NCBI RefSeq assembly: GCF_019976975.1 | Contig: NZ_AP024630.1 | Span: 3,782,001-3,846,000, forward strand | Direction of reading: 5' to 3' | DNA from: Arthrobacter sp. NtRootA1 | GTDB taxonomy: Bacteria > Actinomycetota > Actinomycetes > Actinomycetales > Micrococcaceae | Length of the DNA stretch: 64,000 nucleotides | Part shown: positions 57,219-64,000 of the stretch, piece after piece | How positions within the stretch are numbered: the stretch's first letter is position 1 | Layout of the letters: each line of letters starts with the position of its first letter | Made by a program: the position numbers and the translations under genes | Notes under the pieces: generated by a model | Seen by the model: the letters and a program-made list of their open reading frames with translations, nothing else | Told to the model about the DNA's origin: nothing | Databases searched by the model: none

Positions 57219-57341
57219 GTCCCAGACCTCTCCACGGTTTGTCCCGGCCATTGCCGGGGTAATACGGCCGGCAGCATGCCGGACATTCAACTTCTGAGCC
57301 TATTATCCAACAGTGCTATGACGCCAACCTAGCCCGCGTCT

Positions 57342-57347
57342 TAGTAT
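57342..57347 (+). promoter_or_regulatory. -10 hexamer TAGTAT of the SH3-like gene (leaderless)
   Basis: TAGTAT ends 6 nt before the GTG at 57354. Confidence 0.6.
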
Positions 57348-57353
57348 GAAACG

Positions 57354-57590
57354 GTGACTCCCCCGCATTTGCCACCTCGACAATTTCTGCTCACAGCCCA
57401 GCCGGGCATTCGGGTGGTGGTCCGCTACAGGATTCAGGACGGCCTGACGGATGCGTTGGGGTACCTGGTGACCACCACCGAGAACAGCTGCACCGTACGG
57501 ACGCGGACCTCCGACGTCGAAATTCCCTTGGCGTTGGTCATCGCCGCGAAGGAAGTTCCCCCACCGCCGCCCCGGCGCGGGCGGCCTTAG
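57354..57590 (+). CDS. Small SH3/Tudor-like protein
   Basis: 78 aa, GTG start, leaderless-type promoter. The core (GIRVVVRYRIQDG, DALGYLVTTTENSCTVRT, VEIPLALVIAAKEVPPPP) is a five-strand barrel pattern. It resembles the N-terminal SH3-like domain of Rv0428c-type GNAT acetyltransferases, but the acetyltransferase part is missing. It may bind a partner enzyme; function unknown. It ends in a proline/arginine tail (PPPPPRRGRP). Confidence 0.72.
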   Translation: MTPPHLPPRQFLLTAQPGIRVVVRYRIQDGLTDALGYLVTTTENSCTVRTRTSDVEIPLALVIAAKEVPPPPPRRGRP

Positions 57591-57611
57591 CGGCTGCGTA
57601 CTGGACGCTAC

Positions 57612-58001
57612 CTACCCAGCAGCTGTCCGCCATCGCTTCCGCAGGCGACTGGCAACCAGAAGCATGATCAATGTGACCACAGCTATGCCAAACACCCAGA
57701 CGTTGCCCACGGCGTCGCCCAGCAACAGCTGTTTGTCGGGTCCTCCGGAGGACAATGCACCGACTGTGGCGTAAGCAACCACCCCAGCTGCCGCCGTCGG
57801 GATCACTGAACCTGACCAGGCGGCCAGCCACAACTGGACCGAGGCAAGCATCAGCAGCGCGGCGCAGACACCCCAGGCGAGGTCGACGCCGGATATCACC
57901 ATGGTCTGCCGGTGCAATGCCGTTCCTGCCACAGCAACAAAAAGAGCCGCCAGCACGGCCGCGGCTATGCCACGGGCCGTACTGGCGACTCCCTTGTTCA
58001 T
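57612..58001 (-). CDS. Four-helix membrane protein of unknown function
   Basis: 129 aa with hydrophobic segments at about 11-28, 36-63, 66-84 and 99-120 and a basic C-terminus (RLRKRWRTAAG). 33 bp behind typA on the same strand. I do not recognise the family. Confidence 0.7.
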   Translation of the reverse strand: MNKGVASTARGIAAAVLAALFVAVAGTALHRQTMVISGVDLAWGVCAALLMLASVQLWLAAWSGSVIPTAAAGVVAYATVGALSSGGPDKQLLLGDAVGNVWVFGIAVVTLIMLLVASRLRKRWRTAAG

Positions 58002-58034
58002 TCTGCTGTTCCAGCCGGGTTCAACCGGGCCGGA

Positions 58035-59951
58035 CTAGGCCTTAGCGCGGGCGCGGTTGGCCTTGGCACGCTCGTTGGAATCGAGGATGACCTTGCGGAT
58101 ACGGATGTCCTCCGGCGTCACCTCAACGCACTCGTCTTCACGTGCGAATTCGAGCGACTCTTCAAGGGTGAGCTCACGCGGCGGGGTCAGGTTCTCGAAG
58201 GAATCCGAGGAAGCCGCACGCATGTTGGTGAGCTTCTTTTCCTTGGTGATGTTCACGTCCATGTCATCGGCGCGGGAGTTCTCGCCAACGATCATGCCTT
58301 CGTACACCTCGGAGGTGGGCTTCACGAAGAAGGAACCGCGCTCCTGAAGGTTAATCATGGCGAACGGCGTCACAACACCGGCGCGGTCCGCGATCATCGA
58401 ACCGTTGGTACGGTATTCGATCGGGCCGGCCCACGGCTCGTAGCCTTCGGAAATGGAAGCCGCGATGCCGGCACCACGGGTGTCCGTGAGGAACCGGGTA
58501 CGGAAGCCGATGAGGCCACGGGCGGGAACGATGAATTCCATGCGGCACCAGCCGGTGCCGTGGTTGGCCATGTTGGTCATGCGGCCCTTGCGGGCAGCCA
58601 TGAGCTGCGTTACGGCACCCAGGTACTCTTCCGGCACGTCGATGGTCATGTGTTCCATCGGCTCGTGCAGCTTGCCGTCGATGGTCTTGGTGACTACCTG
58701 CGGCTTGCCAACGGTGAGCTCGAAACCTTCGCGACGCATCTGCTCAACGAGGATTGCAAGCGCGAGCTCACCACGGCCCTGTACTTCCCAAGCGTCGGGA
58801 CGCTCGGTGGGCAGAACCTTGATGGAGACGTTACCGATCAGTTCCTTGTCCAGGCGGTCCTTCACCTGGCGGGCGGTGACCTTGGCGCCCTTGACCTTGC
58901 CGGCCAGCGGAGAGGTGTTGATACCGATGGTCATGGAGATCGCCGGGTCATCAACGGTGATCAACGGCAGCGGCTGCGGGTTCTCGGCGTCCGTGAGGGT
59001 TTCACCAATGGTGATGTCCTCGATACCGGCGACTGCCACGATTTCACCGGGACCGGCTTCTTCGGCAGGAACGCGGGTCAGTGCCTTGGTGGCCAGCAGT
59101 TCGGTGATCTTGACGTTCTTGAGTTCGCCGTTGGCACGGGCCCAGGCTACGGTCTGGCCCTTGCGGAGGGTGCCGTTGTAAATGCGGAGCAAGGCGAGGC
59201 GGCCAAGGAACGGCGAAGCGTCCAGGTTGGTCACGTGTGCCTGGAGCACGCCATCCGGGTTGTAGGTGGGGGCCGGGATGTGCTCGATGATGGTCTTGAA
59301 CAGGGGCTCAAGGTCCTCGTTCTCCGGGGCGGAGCCGTTGTCCGGCTGGTCCAGAGAGGCGCGGCCAACCTTGGCAGCAGCATAGACGACCGGAACTTCC
59401 AGGACCTTGTCCAGGTCCAGGTCCGGAACTTCATCGGCAAGGTCCGAAGCCAGGCCCAGCAGCAGGTCCATGGACTCGTGGACAACCTCATCGATGCGGG
59501 CATCGGGACGGTCCGTCTTGTTGACCAGGAGGATCACCGGAAGGTGCGCAGCAAGGGCCTTGCGGAGCACGAAGCGGGTCTGGGGCAGCGGACCCTCGGA
59601 AGAGTCGACCAACAGGACGACGCCGTCGACCATGGAAAGACCGCGCTCAACCTCGCCACCGAAGTCGGCGTGGCCGGGGGTGTCGATGACGTTGATGGTG
59701 ATGGTTTCGCCATTGGACGACGGGCCGTTGTAGGCAACCGTGGTGTTCTTGGCGAGGATCGTGATCCCCTTTTCGCGCTCCAGGTCACCGGAGTCCATGA
59801 CGCGGTCCTCAACCTCACCGTGGGAAGCGAAGGAGTTGGTCTGCTTGAGCATGGCGTCGACCAGGGTGGTCTTGCCGTGGTCAACGTGTGCGACGATCGC
59901 GACGTTGCGCAGATCGCTCCGCGACGCAGTGTTGGTGATGGTTTCAGACAT
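58035..59951 (-). CDS. typA: Translational GTPase TypA/BipA
   Basis: 638 aa. G1 AHVDHGKTTL (about 19-28), G3 DTPGHADFGG, and G4 NKTDRPDA are present, followed by EF-G-like domains and the TypA-specific C-terminus. It binds the ribosome like EF-G and helps assembly of the large subunit and stress adaptation. Start at ATG 59951 (SETITNTASRSDLRNV). The 281-bp divergent gap to the SGNH gene contains no coding sequence I can support. Confidence 0.95.
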   Translation of the reverse strand: MSETITNTASRSDLRNVAIVAHVDHGKTTLVDAMLKQTNSFASHGEVEDRVMDSGDLEREKGITILAKNTTVAYNGPSSNGETITINVIDTPGHADFGGEVERGLSMVDGVVLLVDSSEGPLPQTRFVLRKALAAHLPVILLVNKTDRPDARIDEVVHESMDLLLGLASDLADEVPDLDLDKVLEVPVVYAAAKVGRASLDQPDNGSAPENEDLEPLFKTIIEHIPAPTYNPDGVLQAHVTNLDASPFLGRLALLRIYNGTLRKGQTVAWARANGELKNVKITELLATKALTRVPAEEAGPGEIVAVAGIEDITIGETLTDAENPQPLPLITVDDPAISMTIGINTSPLAGKVKGAKVTARQVKDRLDKELIGNVSIKVLPTERPDAWEVQGRGELALAILVEQMRREGFELTVGKPQVVTKTIDGKLHEPMEHMTIDVPEEYLGAVTQLMAARKGRMTNMANHGTGWCRMEFIVPARGLIGFRTRFLTDTRGAGIAASISEGYEPWAGPIEYRTNGSMIADRAGVVTPFAMINLQERGSFFVKPTSEVYEGMIVGENSRADDMDVNITKEKKLTNMRAASSDSFENLTPPRELTLEESLEFAREDECVEVTPEDIRIRKVILDSNERAKANRARAKA

Positions 59952-60232
59952 GCGTTGATGACTCGTTTCAGTGGTGAAGTCAGTTGTTTGTATCCGCGCG
60001 CATACCTGATCACCTGATCGGAACACACAACGAAAAGACCCCGGGACACAGGGCACCTAAAGCAAGTCTAAACGCAGTTGCATTTATCAGCCTAAAAAGC
60101 AAGCCATTTAACCTCCATCTGTGGCGCCCATCACAGCACATCACGCTTTAGTAACCGGCAGTCAAGATGCTGGATTTTCTGTTTCCTTTGCCCCATGATT
60201 GCTGCAGAACCAGTGCCATACGGAGACCAACG

Positions 60233-61084
60233 ATGCGCAAAGCCTCGGCCGCGTTCCGCCTGCTCGCACCCTTGATCGCCGTTGGCGTTCTTGTGGTCGG
60301 CTGCGGACCAAACCAAGCCACCCCACCACCCACCACCCCGCGCTCAGCTGCGCCCGTTCCTGCCGAGACGTCCGCCGCGGACAAACCCCGAACGATAGCG
60401 CCCAGCCCTAGTCCCCTGGACCTGCCGGTGGGCTCGCTCTACAGGAATCCGGCGAACAACCGCGACGAAGTGGTCCTGGCCGACGTGCGCCACACGGCCG
60501 TATTGATTGGCGATTCCCAGGCCATGCCCAAGGACTCGTGGCCGCAAAGGGGAATCTCCGCACTTGGATACAAATTGCACGTCGTGGGAATGGGCGGAAC
60601 GGGATTCGTGGCCTCCAACGGCAAGACGGGCAACTACATCGACGCGCTCCAGCGTGGGGATTGGTTGCTGCCATACGGGGATCCGCCCCTGATCGTGGTG
60701 CAAGGCGGCGGCAACGACGCCACGCAGAAGGCAACTGATGCCCAGATCAGCAGCAACGCCGACAGGCTCCTTGCTGCACTCAAGAAGCGCTATCCCGGCG
60801 CCCGGCTGGCAATGATCGGGACCCTGGCCCGCGGAGCCGACAACGGGGGCGGCCGCCGTTCCGAGGTGGATGCTCTCCTCGGCCGGATCGCCGCCAAGCA
60901 AGCGATCCCGTTTGTCAGCGCGGGCGACTGGTTGACCCGCTACGATGCCGTTGCCGACCTGCAGGACGGCGTCCATATGAAACCATCCGGCCACGCGAAG
61001 CTGGGCACCGTTCTGGCGCGCGAGCTGGGCGCTCTTGGTTTAGCAGCCCGCCCGGACACGGACACGTCCGTTTCATCCGAATAA
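60233..61084 (+). CDS. SGNH/GDSL-family lipoprotein hydrolase
   Basis: 283 aa. Lipobox VVGC (Cys24), then a Pro/Thr/Ser linker to about residue 65. The SGNH blocks are present: nucleophile in LIGDSQAM (Ser95), Gly in GMGGTGF, Asn in VQGGGND, and Asp/His in LQDGVHMKPSGH. It should be an active esterase or acyl hydrolase on the cell surface; the substrate (acetylated polysaccharide or lipid) is unknown. GGAG before the ATG at 60233 supports the start. Confidence 0.85.
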   Translation: MRKASAAFRLLAPLIAVGVLVVGCGPNQATPPPTTPRSAAPVPAETSAADKPRTIAPSPSPLDLPVGSLYRNPANNRDEVVLADVRHTAVLIGDSQAMPKDSWPQRGISALGYKLHVVGMGGTGFVASNGKTGNYIDALQRGDWLLPYGDPPLIVVQGGGNDATQKATDAQISSNADRLLAALKKRYPGARLAMIGTLARGADNGGGRRSEVDALLGRIAAKQAIPFVSAGDWLTRYDAVADLQDGVHMKPSGHAKLGTVLARELGALGLAARPDTDTSVSSE

Positions 61085-61089
61085 AGGCT

Positions 61090-61150
61090 GTTGTGGGGCC
61101 CGCTTGGCGCCCTTCCTGGGTGTTTTGGCACGCAGAGCAGGCCCCACAAC
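61090..61150. terminator. Hairpin with large loop after the SGNH gene
   Basis: GTTGTGGGGCC (61090-61100) and GGCCCCACAAC (61140-61150) around 39 bases. Confidence 0.65.
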
Positions 61151-61163
61151 GAGTGCTTTAACG

Positions 61164-61207
61164 GCAAGAGCCGGTGGTTCCCACATCTGGGAACCACCGG
61201 CTCTTGC
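61164..61207. terminator. Bidirectional terminator hairpin before the peptide ABC operon end
   Basis: 20-bp perfect arms (61164-61183 and 61188-61207) around CATC, extended outward by three or four further pairs. Confidence 0.88.
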
Positions 61208-61256
61208 TGTTGTCTCGTCGGCTACTGTTGCCTCGCGGCAGAGAGTACGACGCCGG

Positions 61257-62966
61257 TCAGGCCACCGCGGGCGGCAGCAGCAGCGAACCGCCAGGAATGG
61301 CTTCCAAGAGGGCCTGCGTGTAAGCCTCACGCGGGTTGTCGAAGACACTGTCCGTGCTGCCTGTCTCTACGAGCTTGCCCTTTTCCATGACGCAGACGTG
61401 GTCCGCGATCTGGCGCACCACCGCGAGGTCGTGGGTGATGAACAAGTAGGTCAAGCCGAGGTTGTCCTGGAGGTCTGCCAGGAGGTTCAGCACCTGGGCC
61501 TGGACCAGGACGTCCAATGCGGACACGGCCTCATCGCAGATGATCACTTCGGGGTCCAAGGCCAATGCCCGGGCAATAGCAATGCGTTGCCGCTGACCGC
61601 CCGAAAGCTCGTTCGGATACCTCTGCATCATGGACTGTGGCAAAGCCACCTGGTCCAGCAGTTCGCGGACCTTCTTTTGCCGACTGGCCGCATTTCCGAT
61701 CTTGTGGACCCGGAGAGGCTCTTCGATGGTCCGGAAGATGTTGTACATCGGGTCCAGGGAGCCATAAGGGTCCTGGAAAATCGGCTGTACGCGGCGCCGG
61801 AACTTGAACAGATCCTTGCCTTTGAGCCCGGCGGTGTCCACGCCGTCGAAAACAATCTGGCCCTCGGTCGGTTTCTCCAGTTGCAGGACCATCTTGGCCA
61901 CCGTGGATTTACCCGAACCGGATTCCCCCACAATCGCCGTGGTGGTTCCGCGCTTGACGTGGAAGCTGACGCCATCCACCGCGGCAAAATCGGCCGTTTG
62001 GCCCAGTCCCTGCCGCAGTTTGTAAACCTTGCGCAGGTTCTTGATCTGCAGGACCTCGTCCGTTGCACGGGCTTTAGCCACCGAGACCGGAGCAAGGAGG
62101 TCGCTGGCTTCCACACCCTGCTCCTTGGCAACCTGGATTCGGCGGGATGCGAGCGAGGGAGCCGATTCCACCAAGCGCCGGGTGTATGGATGCTGCGGGT
62201 TTCGCAGCAGCTCCAAGGACGGTCCTGCTTCAACAACGTTCCCTTGGTACATGACCACTACTTTGTCCGCGCGCTCCGCAGCAAGGCCGAGGTCGTGCGT
62301 AATGAGCAGCACGGACGTACCGAGCTCCGTGGTCATGGTGTCCAGGTGGTCCAGGATTTTGCGCTGGACAGTGACGTCCAATGCAGACGTGGGCTCGTCC
62401 GCGATCAGGAGCTTGGGTTGGCAACTGAGCCCGATCGCAATGAGGGCGCGCTGGCGCATACCGCCGGAGAACTCATGCGGATACTGCTTGGCACGCCGTG
62501 CAGCATCAGGAAGACCCGCCTCAGCCAAAGCGCGCGCAACGTCTTCAGGTCCGTCCGGACGACCGTTGGCTTTGAGGGTTTCGCGGACCTGGTAGCCGAT
62601 CTTCCAGACCGGGTTGAGGTTGGACATCGGGTCCTGGGGGACCATGCCGATGTGGCTGCCGCGGAGTTCAATCATGCGCTTTTCCGGCGCATGGGAGATG
62701 TCCTCGCCGTCCAGCAGGATCTGCCCACCCGAGACACGTCCGTTGTTCGGCAACAAGCCAATGGCGGCAAGGGCCGTCGTCGACTTTCCCGAACCGGACT
62801 CCCCCACGATGGCGACAGTCTCGCCCGGCATGATGGTCAAGTGGGCGTTTTTGACCGCTTTGACCTCACCAGAGCCGGTCTTGAAGGTGATGGCCAGGTC
62901 CTTGATTTCCAGGATTGGCCTTACCTGTGCCGCGACTTCATCGATTCTAATATTGGCAGAAGCCAT
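61257..62966 (-). CDS. Fused DppD-DppF peptide ABC transporter ATPase
   Basis: 569 aa with two complete nucleotide-binding domains in one chain. The first has Walker A GESGSGKST (about residue 44) and signature FSGGMRQR; the second repeats both (GESGSGKST about 345; LSGGQRQR). Each half ends with the oligopeptide/dipeptide C-terminal extension (GPSLELLRNPQHPYTRRL and TDSVFDNPREAYTQALL). It powers import of peptides or nickel through the DppBC permeases upstream. AAGGAGG precedes the ATG at 62966. Confidence 0.93.
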   Translation of the reverse strand: MASANIRIDEVAAQVRPILEIKDLAITFKTGSGEVKAVKNAHLTIMPGETVAIVGESGSGKSTTALAAIGLLPNNGRVSGGQILLDGEDISHAPEKRMIELRGSHIGMVPQDPMSNLNPVWKIGYQVRETLKANGRPDGPEDVARALAEAGLPDAARRAKQYPHEFSGGMRQRALIAIGLSCQPKLLIADEPTSALDVTVQRKILDHLDTMTTELGTSVLLITHDLGLAAERADKVVVMYQGNVVEAGPSLELLRNPQHPYTRRLVESAPSLASRRIQVAKEQGVEASDLLAPVSVAKARATDEVLQIKNLRKVYKLRQGLGQTADFAAVDGVSFHVKRGTTTAIVGESGSGKSTVAKMVLQLEKPTEGQIVFDGVDTAGLKGKDLFKFRRRVQPIFQDPYGSLDPMYNIFRTIEEPLRVHKIGNAASRQKKVRELLDQVALPQSMMQRYPNELSGGQRQRIAIARALALDPEVIICDEAVSALDVLVQAQVLNLLADLQDNLGLTYLFITHDLAVVRQIADHVCVMEKGKLVETGSTDSVFDNPREAYTQALLEAIPGGSLLLPPAVA

Positions 62967-62976
62967 GGTCGCCTCC

Positions 62977-63921
62977 TTAGCGCTGACGGCTCTTGGGATC
63001 AAGAGCATCGCGGACGGCGTCGCCAAGCATAATGAAGCTCAGGACGGTGATGGACAGGGCCGCTGCCGGGTAGAGCAGAATTCCAGGGTTGGTGCGGATG
63101 GACGCGTTGGCCGCCGAGATGTCGTTGCCCCACGACATCACGCTCAGCGGCAGGCCGACACCCAGGAAGGACAGTGTGGCTTCGAGAACGATGAAGACAC
63201 CGAGTTCCAGGGTTGCAAGGACAATCACGGGAGCCAGTGCGTTCGGCAGCGCGTGCTTCAGCAATGCCCCGAAGTTGGAAACACCCAGCGAACGCGCCGC
63301 GGTCACGAAATCAGCGTTGCGGACCTCAAGAACGGCACCGCGCGTAATACGGGCCATCTGCGGCCACGCCAGCATGGATATGGTGATGACCACGGTCCAG
63401 ACGCCCCTGTTTTCCCGGAAGAACGGCAGCTGCGTGATAACGAGAGCGCCCAGGATGATGGGGAGGGCGAAGAAGATGTCACCCAAACGGGCAAGCACAG
63501 CATCGAGCCAGCCGCCGTAGTATCCGGCCAGTGCACCCAGGGTCACACCGATGACGATCACGCAGAGCACAGACAGGACGCCCACGGACAAAGAAGCTTG
63601 CGTGCCATGGATGACACGCGAATAGACGTCACAGCCTTGCAGCGTGAAACCGAGCGGGTGTCCGGACGTGGGTCCTGCCTCCGAGTTGGCCAACTGGCAG
63701 TCGCTGTCGGGCGCAACGCTCGTAAAGAGGCCGGGGAAAAGGGCGACCGTCGTCAACAGAAGGATCAACAGCGCAGAGATGATGAACAGCGGGCGCCGGC
63801 GCAGCTTGCGCCAGGCATCGGCCCAAAGGCTGAGGGGCGCCTGTTCAAGCTTGACGGTGTCCGTGGCCTGCAGCGGAGTCTCGTCGATTGGGGCGACGAA
63901 GTGTTCAGTGTTACTGGTCAT
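62977..63921 (-). CDS. Peptide ABC transporter permease (DppC type)
   Basis: 314 aa from the ATG at 63921 after GAGGATCC. An N-terminal cytoplasmic segment leads to a membrane helix (RRRPLFIISALLILLLTTV, about 43-61). A periplasmic loop follows, then about five helices with the EAA motif VTAARSLGVSNFGALLKHALPN (about 205-226). The extended N-terminus and FTLQGCDVYSRVIHG loop are typical of DppC/OppC. It overlaps the dppB stop by 11 bp. Confidence 0.92.
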   Translation of the reverse strand: MTSNTEHFVAPIDETPLQATDTVKLEQAPLSLWADAWRKLRRRPLFIISALLILLLTTVALFPGLFTSVAPDSDCQLANSEAGPTSGHPLGFTLQGCDVYSRVIHGTQASLSVGVLSVLCVIVIGVTLGALAGYYGGWLDAVLARLGDIFFALPIILGALVITQLPFFRENRGVWTVVITISMLAWPQMARITRGAVLEVRNADFVTAARSLGVSNFGALLKHALPNALAPVIVLATLELGVFIVLEATLSFLGVGLPLSVMSWGNDISAANASIRTNPGILLYPAAALSITVLSFIMLGDAVRDALDPKSRQR

Positions 63922-64000
63922 AGCGGATCCTCGGGTCAAGCCAGGCGTACAGGAGGTCAACCAGGAGATTGGTGACAACAAAGACAAGAACAAGGACACT
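63911..64000 (-). CDS. Peptide ABC transporter permease DppB type, C-terminal end only
   Basis: 29 codons plus TAA at the window edge. The last residues (VTNLLVDLLYAWLDPRIRY) are the strongly conserved C-terminus of DppB/OppB permeases. The rest lies beyond base 64000. The stop overlaps the dppC start. Confidence 0.88.
   Translation of the reverse strand, partial: SVLVLVFVVTNLLVDLLYAWLDPRIRYDQ

Noticed and set aside
57912..60017. 700-codon plus-strand open frame
   Set aside because: Antisense to typA, which has all GTPase motifs; codon composition of the shadow is typical of high-GC antisense frames.
34919..61207. Scattered long inverted repeats as possible insertion-sequence ends or a CRISPR array
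   Set aside because: Each lies singly at a gene end, sequences differ from one another, no transposase or cas gene is present and there are no target duplications.
61104..63032. 642-codon plus-strand open frame opposite the peptide ABC ATPase
   Set aside because: Shadow of the fused two-domain ATPase; starts inside terminator hairpins and has no recognisable domain.

Overview
The window is about 64 kb of high-GC chromosomal DNA from an actinobacterium. Gene content and protein style fit the Micrococcaceae, most like Arthrobacter or Paenarthrobacter. The markers are an AdnA-type helicase, the coproporphyrin-dependent haem pathway, a seven-iron ferredoxin, DUF3107 and DUF3117 proteins, a SigE/anti-sigma/TatB block and an actinobacterial DapD. 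I see no insertion sequence, prophage, tRNA, rRNA or CRISPR array. Nearly all of it is core genome, and much follows two gene-order blocks known from Mycobacterium tuberculosis: adnA-alkyltransferase-like-moeZ-tetR-DUF3107-ferritin-like-rhlE, and dapE/dapD-LOG-DUF3117-O-methyltransferase-sigE-rseA-tatB-mrp-DUF1003-MgtE-like.

Layout. 1-3.8 kb: DNA repair and processing (AdnA-like helicase cut by the window edge, alkyltransferase-like protein, DEDDh exonuclease). 4.1-6.6 kb: a polar amino acid ABC importer. 6.7-8.0 kb: a GH3 lipoprotein. 8.1-19.6 kb: a haem cluster, with nine leftward genes (hemE-cgoX-hemQ-cpfC-hemC-hemD-hemB-LLM flavoprotein-hemL) and divergent hemA. This is every step from glutamyl-tRNA to haem b except oxygen-independent alternatives. 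19.6-26.8 kb: an SDR enzyme, MoeZ, TetR, DUF3107, and thiamine genes (thiO-thiS-thiG-pterin dehydratase behind a TPP riboswitch, thiE divergent). 26.8-35.8 kb: ferritin-like protein, RNB nuclease, DEAD-box helicase with an orphan DNA methyltransferase, PHP phosphoesterase, aminopeptidase P, stress protein. 35.8-42.2 kb: soluble MgtE-like protein, DUF1003, Mrp, TatB, RseA-like, SigE, O-methyltransferase, DUF3117. 42.4-48.4 kb: mannosyltransferase-like, DivIVA-like and LOG proteins, then a gluABCD-type importer. 48.5-57.6 kb: lysine/cell-wall precursor genes dapE, dapD and dapC with galE, gltA, fdxA and regulators. 57.6-64 kb: TypA, an SGNH lipoprotein and a peptide ABC transporter running off the end.

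The strongest pattern is regulatory. At least fourteen genes have a TAnnnT hexamer ending exactly 6 or 7 nt before the start codon and no Shine-Dalgarno sequence, and hemA and moeZ are close variants. These are predicted leaderless mRNAs. In several divergent pairs both genes are of this type, packed into 41-163 bp. Many gene ends are marked by long, nearly perfect hairpins.

I did not find a convincing novel defence or mobile system. The items most worth following up are the compact leaderless divergent promoters, a dyad and a 21-bp tandem duplication inside the haem operon, the LLM flavoprotein in that operon, the orphan methyltransferase behind the RNA helicase, and several enzymes whose canonical catalytic or metal residues are replaced.
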